A DNA stretch of 64,000 bases from a virus: positions 96,613-160,612 of IMG/VR virus record IMGVR_UViG_3300035181_002074; one strand, 5' to 3'. Positions 17,263 to 25,866 of the stretch are shown one piece after another (the first letter of the stretch is position 1; each line of letters begins with the position of its first letter). A program made the position numbers and the translations under genes. A model generated the notes under the pieces. That model was not told the origin of the DNA. It made no database searches and saw only the letters and a program-made list of their open reading frames with translations.

Positions 17263-17954
17263 TATTTAAAATAATGGAAGCCAAAATCAGACCAACCCGT
17301 GAAATGCCCTCCCAATGGCCAGATGTGTTACCAAATAATCCTGATGGAACTCCGCAGCGCATGCCGAAATATTACTGGGAAACAATAGATGAATCCACCA
17401 TTCCTGTAGATTCCGATTTATTTAGATTTTGGAAATTGATTACTGCTTTTTTAGACTCAGGCGCTTTTTTAGCTGGTGGATTCATGGTGGATTCATGGAT
17501 GAGTAAGACACCGAAAGATATTGATTTGTACTTTAATTGCACTGAAGCCGTCAGAAAAACTCTTCGCCAAGCGTATGAATTTGGTTATCATGTGACGGAA
17601 GAGCATTTATCTGCATTAGAAAATGGTGCTATGCAAATTATTTTAACTCATGATAATGGCTACATCCCGATTAATATCGTCAATGCTGAATACCGGAGCA
17701 CCGTTCAGTCGTTCATGGAGCGCTTTGATTTAACTGCTTGCATGATCGGAATGCAGAAAGTTAAGGGGCAGTATCAAATCATAGCTGCCAGCGATTGGCA
17801 AATAAATTTTGATATTAAAATAATGAAATACAATTTTATTCATAACTGGATGGCCACCAAAAAAAGAACTTTAAAATATTCAATAAAAGGTTTTAAACTT
17901 GAGGAAAGTAACGGAATGGTAGTCTTAGGCGATGGAACCTCAAAATATTACTAA
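17259..17954 (+). CDS. Nucleotidyltransferase-like protein
   Basis: 231 residues, start coupled by ATGA to the previous gene. Residues around 70-90 contain L-A-G-G-F-M-V-D-S then K-D-I-D-L-Y-F, the G-G...D-x-D signature of the DNA polymerase beta/nucleotidyltransferase superfamily. Phages often carry such stand-alone domains, which may modify host tRNA or proteins. The third acidic residue is not obvious. Substrate unknown. Last sizeable gene before the VWA operon. Confidence 0.55.
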   Translation: MIFKIMEAKIRPTREMPSQWPDVLPNNPDGTPQRMPKYYWETIDESTIPVDSDLFRFWKLITAFLDSGAFLAGGFMVDSWMSKTPKDIDLYFNCTEAVRKTLRQAYEFGYHVTEEHLSALENGAMQIILTHDNGYIPINIVNAEYRSTVQSFMERFDLTACMIGMQKVKGQYQIIAASDWQINFDIKIMKYNFIHNWMATKKRTLKYSIKGFKLEESNGMVVLGDGTSKYY

Positions 17955-17957
17955 ATT

Positions 17958-18191
17958 ATGATCAATACCCAAGATAAACTATTAGAACTAATTGGAAATG
18001 TGTTTAAGGAATACAAGGACAAGCAGAAAAAGGCCCAGTATGCTTACCTACATGTTCACCCATCACTATTCGCACTGCTGCCAATTGAAGGAGATTATAT
18101 TGCATTCCCGCAAGGACTTGAAACCATTGTTGTTTCCGATCCGTCGGTTTTTATTCAAATAACGGTTGACAAACCACTTAGCATGAGGTAA
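17958..18191 (+). CDS. Small uncharacterised protein
   Basis: 77 residues: a lysine-rich N-terminal helix then a beta-rich half. Its end overlaps the promoter of the VWA gene. No family recognised. Confidence 0.5.
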   Translation: MINTQDKLLELIGNVFKEYKDKQKKAQYAYLHVHPSLFALLPIEGDYIAFPQGLETIVVSDPSVFIQITVDKPLSMR

Positions 18192-18194
18192 TAT
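18166..18194 (+). promoter_or_regulatory. Sigma70-type promoter for a leaderless VWA gene
   Basis: TTGACA, 17-nt spacer, TAATAT, then 6 nt and ATG. No ribosome-binding site can fit in the transcript. Confidence 0.8.
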
Positions 18195-18200
18195 TATTAT

Positions 18201-19361
18201 ATGAGTTTAAGCGTATTAGAAGATAGCATTATTTACTTACTCCACACTGAACCTTTCTATGCCCATCTCTTAATGAGAATGCGTCGCATGAAAACGACTA
18301 AGATCGAAACCGCAGGTGTTCGTATTACCGACGGAATCGACCTTCTTTATAATGAAAACTATCTGATTAAGCAAAAAACTGCCCACGGCATTAAAGCCCC
18401 TGCTGGGATTCTTAAGCATGAGTGCGAGCATGTGTTATTCCTACACTTGGGCGGACGTCAAGAAGGTTTCGAACACAAGAAATTCAATATCGCTGCTGAT
18501 TGCTCTATTAACCAATTTAATTCCCTGATTGACGGTATGAAAGAGGATATTGTTACCCTTGATAACTTTAAGAAGCTCGTGGAAAATCCAAATGTGGAAG
18601 CTCAACAAACTCTTGAATATTACTATGGCCTTCTTCAGAAAAAATCTGACGAGAAAAAAGGTGACCCAGAATTTCAGAAAATGCTTGACCAGATGTCTGA
18701 GTCTTTAGACGACCACGGCACATGGGATGAATCAGTTTGTGGTGAAGCCCAAAAACGTATTGCTCAATATGCGGTTAATCAGGCTGCTACGTCAACTGGC
18801 AGAGGCAACCTTCCCGCTAATATTGCCAAACAAATTGAAACAATGAACAAAGAAACCCTTAACTGGAAATCCATCTTAAGGCGCTTCTGGAGTCGTGGAG
18901 TAACTGTAGAAATTAAATCCACTAGAATGCGCGTAAATCGTCGTTGGGGTATCGCTCAACCGGGTAAACGCACAAATCCATTGGTTCACGTTGCAATGGT
19001 TATCGATACTTCTGGCTCTATGGGAGATGACGACATTGATGCAATTTTTTGTGAAGCGAAACGTATTCACGACACTGGTGCTACTGTAACGATTATTGAA
19101 TGTGATACAGAAGTGCATAAAACATGGACTTATCAAGGTAAAAATAATGTAGAAGTGCATGGCCGTGGCGGTACCAGTTTCCAGCCCGGTTTGGATGCTG
19201 CAGCAAAAGCTGATGCAGATGTTTGTATTTATTTTACGGATGGGGACGGCGAACAAGATTTTAAACTCCCTAAAATGCCAGTACTTTGGGTATTGACCCG
19301 CGAAGGCCACTCTGGAACAGTTCCAGAAAAAGGACTTAAAGTATGGATGAAAACGAAGTAA
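18201..19361 (+). CDS. VWA-domain protein with metallopeptidase-like N-terminus
   Basis: 386 residues. H73-E-C-E-H77 is an HExxH zinc motif in the N-terminal domain. The C-terminal domain starts with V-I-D269-T-S-G-S-M-G, a complete MIDAS metal site of von Willebrand A domains, followed by G-R-G-G-T-S-F and F-T-D-G-D. This two-part layout matches DUF2201-type proteins that work with MoxR AAA+ ATPases, and such an ATPase lies two genes downstream. The pair probably forms a chaperone or complex-remodelling machine. mRNA appears leaderless. Confidence 0.8.
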   Translation: MSLSVLEDSIIYLLHTEPFYAHLLMRMRRMKTTKIETAGVRITDGIDLLYNENYLIKQKTAHGIKAPAGILKHECEHVLFLHLGGRQEGFEHKKFNIAADCSINQFNSLIDGMKEDIVTLDNFKKLVENPNVEAQQTLEYYYGLLQKKSDEKKGDPEFQKMLDQMSESLDDHGTWDESVCGEAQKRIAQYAVNQAATSTGRGNLPANIAKQIETMNKETLNWKSILRRFWSRGVTVEIKSTRMRVNRRWGIAQPGKRTNPLVHVAMVIDTSGSMGDDDIDAIFCEAKRIHDTGATVTIIECDTEVHKTWTYQGKNNVEVHGRGGTSFQPGLDAAAKADADVCIYFTDGDGEQDFKLPKMPVLWVLTREGHSGTVPEKGLKVWMKTK

Positions 19362-19744
19362 GAAAAAGACTTCATCGTTTTAGCGGATTAATGGCTAGCA
19401 CTGTGCATGCTATCTACATGAACGAGATTATACATTCTAGCAAACCAAAACCTGAATTATACAATGATCTAGTGCTTGTTGATTATCCAGCCATACAAAT
19501 TGGAATTATTCATATTTTGCCAGTACCAGAAGAAATATTAGCTTTTCTTGTAGATTATCCAAGCACGTCTGAAGCTGTAAGGCTCGAAATTGCTTCGAAA
19601 ACCACTAGTCATGACCTTATTCTGAAACTACACCAGTCTGCGAGTCATGTGGTCTCACGCGCCGCTCTTTACAACAAGAACGCTCCTGCTAATATCCAAA
19701 TGCTCAGAATTAAAGACGAATTAGTAATGAAAATTAATAAATAA
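19343..19744 (+). CDS. Small helical-repeat protein between VWA and MoxR genes
   Basis: 133 residues, starting inside the VWA gene (19-nt overlap) behind AAAGGA. Residues 65-125 show L-V-D-Y-P-S-T-S-E-A-V-R then N-A-P-A-N-I-Q-M-L, like the solenoid units of the giant protein at 4191. Possibly an adaptor for the AAA+/VWA pair. Followed by a new promoter. Confidence 0.55.
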   Translation: MDENEVRKRLHRFSGLMASTVHAIYMNEIIHSSKPKPELYNDLVLVDYPAIQIGIIHILPVPEEILAFLVDYPSTSEAVRLEIASKTTSHDLILKLHQSASHVVSRAALYNKNAPANIQMLRIKDELVMKINK

Positions 19745-19751
19745 AAAAGGG

Positions 19752-19780
19752 TTGACTAAAACAATAAACCCTGATAGTAT
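19752..19780 (+). promoter_or_regulatory. Sigma70-type promoter for the MoxR gene
   Basis: TTGACT, 17-nt spacer, TAGTAT, then a ~30-nt leader with AAAGGAAAA. Confidence 0.75.
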
Positions 19781-19816
19781 TAAAGTAACAACAACCCCGA
19801 AAGGAAAACTTGACCG

Positions 19817-20896
19817 ATGAAGATTAGTGAAATTAAAAGAGGATTACCCCACCTGATTGCCGCAAAAGTTCCAGCATTACTTATTGGACACCACGGCTTA
19901 GGTAAAAGTTCTGTAATGAGACAAATTGCAGATGAATCTGGAATGACATTTTTTGATGTACGCCTTGGAACTATGTGCGATCCGGGCGATTTACTTGGAC
20001 TTATGATCGAGCGCCAAGATGCTGAAGGCAACAAATCTTTTGAACACGTGCTACCAGCTTGGTGGCCTAAAGCCGGTGAACGCAAAATGATCTTTATCGA
20101 CGAGATCAATCGTGCTCGCCCAGATATGCTCCAAATGGTATTCCAATTAATCCTTGATCGTCGTATCCATACCCATGTATTGCCAGAAGGCTGTACTGTG
20201 CATGCTGCGATGAATCCAGACAGCAATGATTACAAAACTACCAATATTGACGATGCCGCTTTATTGAGTCGTTTTTGCCAAATTAAGTTTACTCCATCCC
20301 AAGAAGAATTTCTTGAATATGCTCGCAGTAAACCAAAATTTGATTCTACTTTCCTTGGCTTCGTAGCAGAAAATATGCAAATGGTTGACTGCACTGGCCT
20401 TGAATCATTCGAAGTAAAAGCGAAACCAGATCGTCGTGCTATCGTAAGAGCTGAAGAAGTGCTTTCTTCGGGATTACCAGAAGATCTTTGGATTGAGATG
20501 CTTGGCGGAATGCTTGGTTACGAAATGGCTGTAAAATACGTTGAATACGTAAAGTCAAACGAAATCAAACCACTTACTTTTGAACAAGTAGTTGGTGCAT
20601 ACAATAAACACAGCCATGTTGTTGCTGCTATGATGAAAAAAGAACGTCATGATGTAGTGACTGTAACCGTGGACAATGTATTGTCGGAGCTTTTCAAGCG
20701 TAAAGATTTGACTAAGAAAGAATCATTGAATATTAGATCATTCTTGCTTGATATCCCTAAAGATATTACTCAAGGTTTCATCAACAGATTCCTTTCTGAT
20801 TCTCCAAGTCATGCGAATAATCCAGTAAGCATTAACATCAATAAATATGTTCTTGATGACGCTTTCGTGGAAACGTTCTCAGCGAAAGTGAAATAA
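19817..20896 (+). CDS. MoxR-type AAA+ ATPase
   Basis: 359 residues. Walker A G24-x-x-G-L-G-K-S31, Walker B I92-F-I-D-E96 followed by I-N-R-A, sensor-1-like A-A-M-N-P-D, and the L-L-S-R-F arginine-finger region. These are typical of MoxR/RavA ATPases, which act with VWA partners to remodel protein complexes or insert metals. The C-terminal ~120 residues form the helical lid and a unique tail. Own promoter and Shine-Dalgarno. Confidence 0.85.
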   Translation: MKISEIKRGLPHLIAAKVPALLIGHHGLGKSSVMRQIADESGMTFFDVRLGTMCDPGDLLGLMIERQDAEGNKSFEHVLPAWWPKAGERKMIFIDEINRARPDMLQMVFQLILDRRIHTHVLPEGCTVHAAMNPDSNDYKTTNIDDAALLSRFCQIKFTPSQEEFLEYARSKPKFDSTFLGFVAENMQMVDCTGLESFEVKAKPDRRAIVRAEEVLSSGLPEDLWIEMLGGMLGYEMAVKYVEYVKSNEIKPLTFEQVVGAYNKHSHVVAAMMKKERHDVVTVTVDNVLSELFKRKDLTKKESLNIRSFLLDIPKDITQGFINRFLSDSPSHANNPVSININKYVLDDAFVETFSAKVK

Positions 20897-20897
20897 T

Positions 20898-21101
20898 ATG
20901 GATTTTGCACTTTGGATTTTAGTAATGCTACTCTTATTTAAGGCGTCATCTTTAGATGATGAACTGGAGCTTTCTCGCCAAGAATCCAAGGCATCTTTAG
21001 AACAGCATACTAAAGAGATCGCGGTTTTAAATGAAAAATGTGCCAACTTGACTGAGGATCTTGATGCAGTGAAGCTAAGGCTCAGAGTAAAAGGTAAATA
21101 A
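20898..21101 (+). CDS. Small membrane-anchored coiled-coil protein
   Basis: 67 residues: N-terminal hydrophobic helix (residues 3-16), then a charged coiled-coil with heptad leucines to the end. Starts 1 nt after the MoxR stop. Topology resembles inner-membrane spanins or small regulators of membrane complexes; function unknown. Confidence 0.55.
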   Translation: MDFALWILVMLLLFKASSLDDELELSRQESKASLEQHTKEIAVLNEKCANLTEDLDAVKLRLRVKGK

Positions 21102-21108
21102 TATAAAG

Positions 21109-21142
21109 GGGTAGCGCTTGATGGGTGCTACCCTGCTATAAT
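21109..21142 (+). promoter_or_regulatory. Inverted repeat next to a -10-like TATAAT
   Basis: Perfect 7-bp inverted repeat GGGTAGC / GCTACCC (21109-21115, 21127-21133) with TATAAT at 21137-21142. No T-run follows, so an operator or RNA hairpin is more likely than a terminator. A -35 box is not clear. Confidence 0.4.
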
Positions 21143-21174
21143 CACAACAAAGATAGTAAAGCATCGAGGGATCT

Positions 21175-21351
21175 GTGAAAAAAATAAAGGAAGGCGATGT
21201 GGTTACGATCACACAAGCCATTAAAAGTATGCTTGGCACGGAAGTTCAGCCTATCGGAACGGTCGTAGGAGTATTTGGAGATCAGCTCACCGTACTGCTC
21301 GGCAATAATGATATTTGGATTGGAAGCGCTAAGTTTGTATTTAAACAGTAG
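21175..21351 (+). CDS. Small beta-rich protein
   Basis: 58 residues from GTG, with GAGGG 8 nt upstream. Sequence K-E-G-D-V-V-T-I then V-V-G-V-F-G-D-Q-L-T-V looks like a KOW/SH3-type small barrel. No family assigned. Confidence 0.5.
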   Translation: MKKIKEGDVVTITQAIKSMLGTEVQPIGTVVGVFGDQLTVLLGNNDIWIGSAKFVFKQ

Positions 21352-21364
21352 ATAAGGAAAAGGT

Positions 21365-21682
21365 ATGAAAAGAAAAAAACGGATTGAATTAAGTAGACTT
21401 TTAGATAGAAAATTGGATATTTTGGGTGTAGCTAACGAGCCAAAATTAAGACAGATCGGTAATAAACCGATTTTAACTATCAAAGATGAAAAAATTGTAG
21501 AAGGCACCGCACCGGTGTACCAGTTGCATAACCTTCGTAGACAAATGATTTCAAAGATCCTTGAGGGTGGTGAGGGTGCTGCAAGGGCATTTCTCGCGAT
21601 GGATAATCAAGCCCTTAAAGGTGCATTAGTGCCTCAAACTGACGAGTCCCCAACTCCGTCAGCCGAAGAAGCTAATGATTAA
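21365..21682 (+). CDS. Uncharacterised small protein
   Basis: 105 residues behind AAGGAAAAGGT. Basic N-terminus, helical centre, acidic Ser/Pro-rich tail. Overlaps the next membrane protein by 8 nt. No family recognised. Confidence 0.5.
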   Translation: MKRKKRIELSRLLDRKLDILGVANEPKLRQIGNKPILTIKDEKIVEGTAPVYQLHNLRRQMISKILEGGEGAARAFLAMDNQALKGALVPQTDESPTPSAEEAND

Positions 21683-21824
21683 TGCCCTGCTCACGGTAGC
21701 AGCATTAGGAGCTACGGTCTTATTCGTGTATCAAGCGGTTGTTGTAAATCAATGTAATTATTCGCTTTTGTTTGTTATCCTAGCGAATTTACTGATAATG
21801 CGCTTAAGATCGTGGCTCCCCTAA
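21675..21824 (+). CDS. Small protein with two predicted membrane helices
   Basis: 49 residues. Two hydrophobic stretches (about 4-24 and 30-44) separated by a short polar turn, a hairpin topology seen in small holins and other membrane peptides. Its stop codon overlaps the late motif at 21820. Holin is one possibility, not established. Confidence 0.4.
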   Translation: MINALLTVAALGATVLFVYQAVVVNQCNYSLLFVILANLLIMRLRSWLP

Positions 21825-21829
21825 TATTT
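21820..21829 (+). promoter_or_regulatory. CCTAATATTT late-promoter motif
   Basis: Perfect copy 14 nt before the next virion-block gene; marks the switch from early-type to late-type genes. Confidence 0.6.
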
Positions 21830-21843
21830 GTCATGAGGGTAAA

Positions 21844-22143
21844 ATGGATAAAACAAGGTATGAATTTACCGTTACCGTTTCCGCAGAAGTACTTAGCGGC
21901 TTCCCTATGCCTATTTACGATGAATCAGGCAAAATCATCGGGGCATTTACCCAGCACTATACAAACTCATTACGCTGCTTTGTAGCAGCAACCGGATGGG
22001 GTGATTCAATTCATCTCGAAGATCAATTCTGGTTTACCCCTACATTAAATGAATCCAATATCGTTGTCTCTGGCCATATTTCCGCCATTGAGCATTCTAA
22101 TCAATCCATCAAAGTAAAAGGTGCAGGGAGAAACTATGAGTAG
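21844..22143 (+). CDS. Uncharacterised beta-rich virion-block protein
   Basis: 99 residues, first gene after a late motif. Alternating hydrophobic beta pattern throughout. Its end overlaps the ClpP-like gene by 8 nt. Possibly a small structural protein. Confidence 0.5.
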   Translation: MDKTRYEFTVTVSAEVLSGFPMPIYDESGKIIGAFTQHYTNSLRCFVAATGWGDSIHLEDQFWFTPTLNESNIVVSGHISAIEHSNQSIKVKGAGRNYE

Positions 22144-22768
22144 ACCAAGACAAATGCGGAAACCACCAAATGACTCTGATCAAATCTGGGTAACTCATTT
22201 TGATGATGAAGGTTTAGAAGATTTTTACGAAAAATTCATGGAATTAGAAAATGACCCATCTATTTCAATTATCTCAATAATTGTAAGCAGTTATGGTGGT
22301 GATGTGGCCATAATGAACTCCATGAGAGATTTGATTAAGTCATCCCATAAGCCTGTATCCACCTTGGCACTGGGTAAAGCGATGTCAGCTGGCATTTGCC
22401 TGTTAGCGTCTGGCACAAAGGGATATCGTTTTGCGGCACCTAATTCATCCTTAATGTTTCATGAAGTTAGTACGATGCATCACGGGAAGGCCACTGATCT
22501 GGAAACATCATCACTTAATACGACCCAGATTAATAAATTATTGATTAGAAATTTCGCGCATGATACCGATAATACAGTCAAAGAGATTGAGAATGAAATG
22601 CATGCGCGGGGTAATAGTGATTGGTTTCTGACACCACAAGAAGCTCTTAATTGGGGTATCATCGATCAAATTGCAATTCCACGTGTTGTGACGCAGCATT
22701 CTCCATCTACCTTAGCTATCGTTAAAACTGTCCCAAAGCCACTATCCAAGAAAAAGAGAAAAGCCTAA
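22136..22768 (+). CDS. ClpP-like serine protease
   Basis: 210 residues from the ATG at 22136 (GGGAG upstream; a GTG 15 nt earlier is less likely). Family motifs in order: S-S-Y-G-G-D-V (substrate strand), K-A-M-S84-A-G with the catalytic serine, L-M-F-H109-E with the catalytic histidine, and S-D-W-F-L-T-P-Q-E-A then W-G-I-I-D, where ClpP has its Asp. The triad looks intact. Phage S14 proteases often serve in head maturation, but a separate prohead protease exists at 1608. This one may process another virion protein or act on host proteins. Confidence 0.8.
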   Translation: MSRPRQMRKPPNDSDQIWVTHFDDEGLEDFYEKFMELENDPSISIISIIVSSYGGDVAIMNSMRDLIKSSHKPVSTLALGKAMSAGICLLASGTKGYRFAAPNSSLMFHEVSTMHHGKATDLETSSLNTTQINKLLIRNFAHDTDNTVKEIENEMHARGNSDWFLTPQEALNWGIIDQIAIPRVVTQHSPSTLAIVKTVPKPLSKKKRKA

Positions 22769-22773
22769 TATTT
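22764..22773 (+). promoter_or_regulatory. CCTAATATTT late-promoter motif
   Basis: Overlaps the stop of the ClpP-like gene, 20 nt before the next ATG. Confidence 0.6.
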
Positions 22774-22793
22774 TCTAAGGATTGGAAGTACGA

Positions 22794-23213
22794 ATGCGCT
22801 ACGGTTTCATACTCTTAGATAATGTTTATAATGTAAATTCCTTTGATAAAACTGAAAACCTCAATATTATCAACGGGAACCTCACGACCATTTACTTTAG
22901 ATTGGTAACAATCAAAGGTAATTCCGGTGATATCGACCATGACACCTTGCGATTCATTCCAGCCGCTGGAACCCAAGCTTACGTTTCTTTTGCGAGTATT
23001 GATGATGCAGCTGCAATTACCGACCGCCCAGCATCTCAACCATACCCAACCCAAGATACCTCTATTTTTTCTGTTACCTTAGCAGCTGACGAAAGTATCG
23101 CACAAAATTCCATGTCGGTTAAATTTAACGACGGCGTGAATACATTTTACGCAGAACGTTTATCTGATATTACACAACAAGACATTAATTCAAAGGACAG
23201 ATTTTTCTGTTAA
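22794..23213 (+). CDS. Uncharacterised virion protein
   Basis: 139 residues from ATG 22794 (GGAAG upstream; a TTG four codons earlier is unlikely). Beta-rich with an acidic centre. Follows a late motif and precedes the connector gene, so probably a small head or neck component. Confidence 0.55.
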   Translation: MRYGFILLDNVYNVNSFDKTENLNIINGNLTTIYFRLVTIKGNSGDIDHDTLRFIPAAGTQAYVSFASIDDAAAITDRPASQPYPTQDTSIFSVTLAADESIAQNSMSVKFNDGVNTFYAERLSDITQQDINSKDRFFC

Positions 23214-23219
23214 AGTTAC

Positions 23220-24098
23220 ATGGCAGATTTAAGTAAAGCAAAAAAAGGCATTTATGCCGTATCACCCGAAGGTACCATTGACTCAGCGCAATCATTTGAG
23301 ACAATGGAGCCTATTTACAATGGCAGGGATGTGCGCGAGAATTTTCTTTTCGGCGTACCGATGACTGCTCCATTAACAGGTGAAAAATTAACTGATCGTA
23401 TGTTGGATAAGTACGTTAAACGCGCTATCAATCTTGTGGAAACGGAATCAAAAATTGATATTCAGCCGCGAGTTAAAAGAACACGCCAGCCGTTTCATAG
23501 CAAAGATTACACACATTATATTCACTTGGAAATTCCACATAAGCCGATTCGTAAAGTTATTAGTATTTCTATTTCTGCTGCAAATTATGCAGATACACCT
23601 GACCAGAATGAACAATTTCCGAATGGTTTGAAACTTTATACTATGCCTAACGAATGGGTAGATATGGCGAATGCTACTAGAGGGGTATTAAATATTAACC
23701 CGTTTTCACCAGCATTTTCGCCGGTAGGGGCAGCCGCTGAATTTGGTACTGCAGGTGCAACACCGATCACCCATTTTCTTGGACAGATGTCTTTTATTCC
23801 GGGCTTTTGGAATATTGAAGTACTGTGCGGAGTTGGATGCGAAAAAACCGGCATGATTCCTGTTAGTTTTAACGAATTACTGGGAATGAAGGCAGCAATG
23901 CTTGCTTTAGATAATTTAATTCCAATGTTTCGCGTAAGCTCTCAATCGTTAGGTGTTGACGGTTTAAGTCAAAGCGTGAATGATAATCTTTTTACTTTGC
24001 TAGCAAATAAACGTAAACAACTAGAAGCTGATTACGATAAACTTTTAAAATCACTGAAGACTAATTACTCACAACGGTTCTTCATGACGAGCGTCTAA
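23220..24098 (+). CDS. Head-tail connector / adaptor-like protein
   Basis: 292 residues. N-terminal tail, then a helical segment with L-T-D-R-M-L-D-K-Y-V-K-R-A-I-N (about 60-75), a beta domain, and a long C-terminal helix. The arrangement resembles head-completion adaptors that dock on the portal. Identification is by architecture and position only. Confidence 0.45.
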   Translation: MADLSKAKKGIYAVSPEGTIDSAQSFETMEPIYNGRDVRENFLFGVPMTAPLTGEKLTDRMLDKYVKRAINLVETESKIDIQPRVKRTRQPFHSKDYTHYIHLEIPHKPIRKVISISISAANYADTPDQNEQFPNGLKLYTMPNEWVDMANATRGVLNINPFSPAFSPVGAAAEFGTAGATPITHFLGQMSFIPGFWNIEVLCGVGCEKTGMIPVSFNELLGMKAAMLALDNLIPMFRVSSQSLGVDGLSQSVNDNLFTLLANKRKQLEADYDKLLKSLKTNYSQRFFMTSV

Positions 24099-24112
24099 GA
24101 GGGGAAATAATC

Positions 24113-25363
24113 ATGACCCCAAAAGATAATATTACAATTCAAAAAACTATCGCCGACTACTTCAGCACATTGCCTGTAACGAGTCAGACATTAATAGTTC
24201 AGGCGATTAATGATCAAGTATCACCGTTATTGGCTACATATGCCAACCAATTAGGAATGAGCCCAGCAGATTATACTATTAATTTAGCTATTAATCAATC
24301 AATCCAAGAGGCAACCAAATCGTTAGCTAAATCCGAATCACTATATTCTATAGTACTGACAAACAGCCATACCTCTACACAAGATATTCAAAATCTTGTT
24401 GATGAGTTGGTATATAAAAGTTATTTCAATAATCAGGAACTTAATAAAAGCTTAAAGAATGCTGCAATCGGATTAGGAATGGCGGCAATGTTTGCTAATC
24501 CTAGTGCTGCTCAGGGGTTAAAAGTTCAGAGCCCATCAAAAGCGACTTCTTATTTAACTCATTCCGCACCAAAAACTGCAGATATGCGTACAACGTTTGA
24601 ACCAGAGCCGTGGGGCAGTCAACCAGAAGATGCTTTTTTACATAACACCATGCAACTCGAAACAAGCGGCGGCAAGAATACCCAGCATAAAAAAATCACC
24701 TCCGGTCCACAAGCCGGACAGACAGCTATTGGTAGGTGGGCATTATTGCCCAACACTATCCGTGAAATGCATAATCGAAATAAAGGCCACTGGGGGCATC
24801 CAGATTTAGAGCGTCTTGGCAGCATGAATGATACCCAAATGTCTAAATATTTACAATTAAATCCGGGCATTGAATTACATATTGCCCGTACTCTGGCTAA
24901 ATTCGTAAATAAGAAGCAATGCGGCGATAAACTGAAATGTGCATATTCTTGGAAATTTGGCCATAATTTATCACCGAACGATATCGGCGCAGATAAATTA
25001 AATAATAGTTATGTGCAAGACTACCATAAATTACAGCAAGGTAAGTCACCTCGCGGATTGAGACCAGCATCGTTTGGATTTCCGTTACAGCCAGCAAAAA
25101 CACTAACCCCTAAACAACCGTTCCAGATCCTTAAAAGTGAAGCAGCTGATTTTGCTCCACGATTGAAACAATGGATCAAAGCTCGCGAAGACAAAGAGCA
25201 AGATACTATTTCAAATACTATGAAGCAGTATGATGATTTACGTGCAGTATCAGCCGTACCCGATAGTGGTACCAAGCCAGATGATCGATTGAATCTTGAT
25301 TTAGATAATCCCATGGATCGTATTAAACTTGCTATCAGAAAAGTTGTAGGTAAAGACGAATGA
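24113..25363 (+). CDS. Virion-packaged lytic-transglycosylase-like protein flanked by K-S-E sites
   Basis: 416 residues. K-S-E sits at 73-75 and 341-343. Between them a lysozyme-like domain begins at L-E183-T-S-G-G and continues with Q-A-G-Q-T-A-I-G-R-W-A-L-L-P-N-T-I. That is the catalytic Glu and following G-x-W pattern of SLT-type transglycosylases. A hydrophobic, alanine-rich stretch (about 118-135) precedes it. Cleavage at both K-S-E sites would free the enzyme domain. It could locally open peptidoglycan during DNA entry. The C-terminal ~70 residues are acidic and helical. Confidence 0.65.
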   Translation: MTPKDNITIQKTIADYFSTLPVTSQTLIVQAINDQVSPLLATYANQLGMSPADYTINLAINQSIQEATKSLAKSESLYSIVLTNSHTSTQDIQNLVDELVYKSYFNNQELNKSLKNAAIGLGMAAMFANPSAAQGLKVQSPSKATSYLTHSAPKTADMRTTFEPEPWGSQPEDAFLHNTMQLETSGGKNTQHKKITSGPQAGQTAIGRWALLPNTIREMHNRNKGHWGHPDLERLGSMNDTQMSKYLQLNPGIELHIARTLAKFVNKKQCGDKLKCAYSWKFGHNLSPNDIGADKLNNSYVQDYHKLQQGKSPRGLRPASFGFPLQPAKTLTPKQPFQILKSEAADFAPRLKQWIKAREDKEQDTISNTMKQYDDLRAVSAVPDSGTKPDDRLNLDLDNPMDRIKLAIRKVVGKDE

Positions 25364-25866
25364 ATATAGCAGCTAATCAAATTCAAGAAAAGAAACTTGC
25401 TGGCGTTTGTAAAAATGGCCCAGTTGTGTATATCCTTACTAAAGGAGGACTCCACAGCATGTTCTCACGTGATGGAAAAGGTGATATAGTATCACTTGCC
25501 GCCGCCCCACACCGAGCGATTTGTACTTTTTTTGCTGAAAAGAAAGATCCTAGTATTAAGTGGCACAGTGATTTTTTATCTAAAACTGATGGAACTGAAA
25601 TTGACTTAATTAAGAACGAAGAAGATCAATTTCAAAAATATCGTAAAATGATTTGGTTTCAAACTGAAGATTTCTATAAATCGGAAGCGTCCGATATTTA
25701 TTTCGTATATGATACATCATCAAATGATATCTGGATCTCTGATTTGAATGAAATTAAAGAAGATTTACAAAAGAATGAAATTAACCGAAATTGTATAGTT
25801 CGACCAATCGATCTCAGTGCTCCGCCAAGAATGCTGGATCTTTGTGATGAATTCAAAGTGGAATAA
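25360..25866 (+). CDS. Uncharacterised virion-block protein
   Basis: 168 residues, coupled to the previous gene by ATGA. Alpha/beta with many D, E and K. It contains one K-S-E, but in a compact part of the chain (F-Y-K-S-E-A), so I do not count it as a processing site. No family recognised. Confidence 0.5.
   Translation: MNIAANQIQEKKLAGVCKNGPVVYILTKGGLHSMFSRDGKGDIVSLAAAPHRAICTFFAEKKDPSIKWHSDFLSKTDGTEIDLIKNEEDQFQKYRKMIWFQTEDFYKSEASDIYFVYDTSSNDIWISDLNEIKEDLQKNEINRNCIVRPIDLSAPPRMLDLCDEFKVE

Noticed and set aside
25660-25700. K-S-E in the 25360 gene, and similar ones in genes 45590 and 58942, as processing sites
   Set aside because: These are inside compact sequence or in early-type genes not expected in the capsid; K, S and E are common residues here, so chance is likely.
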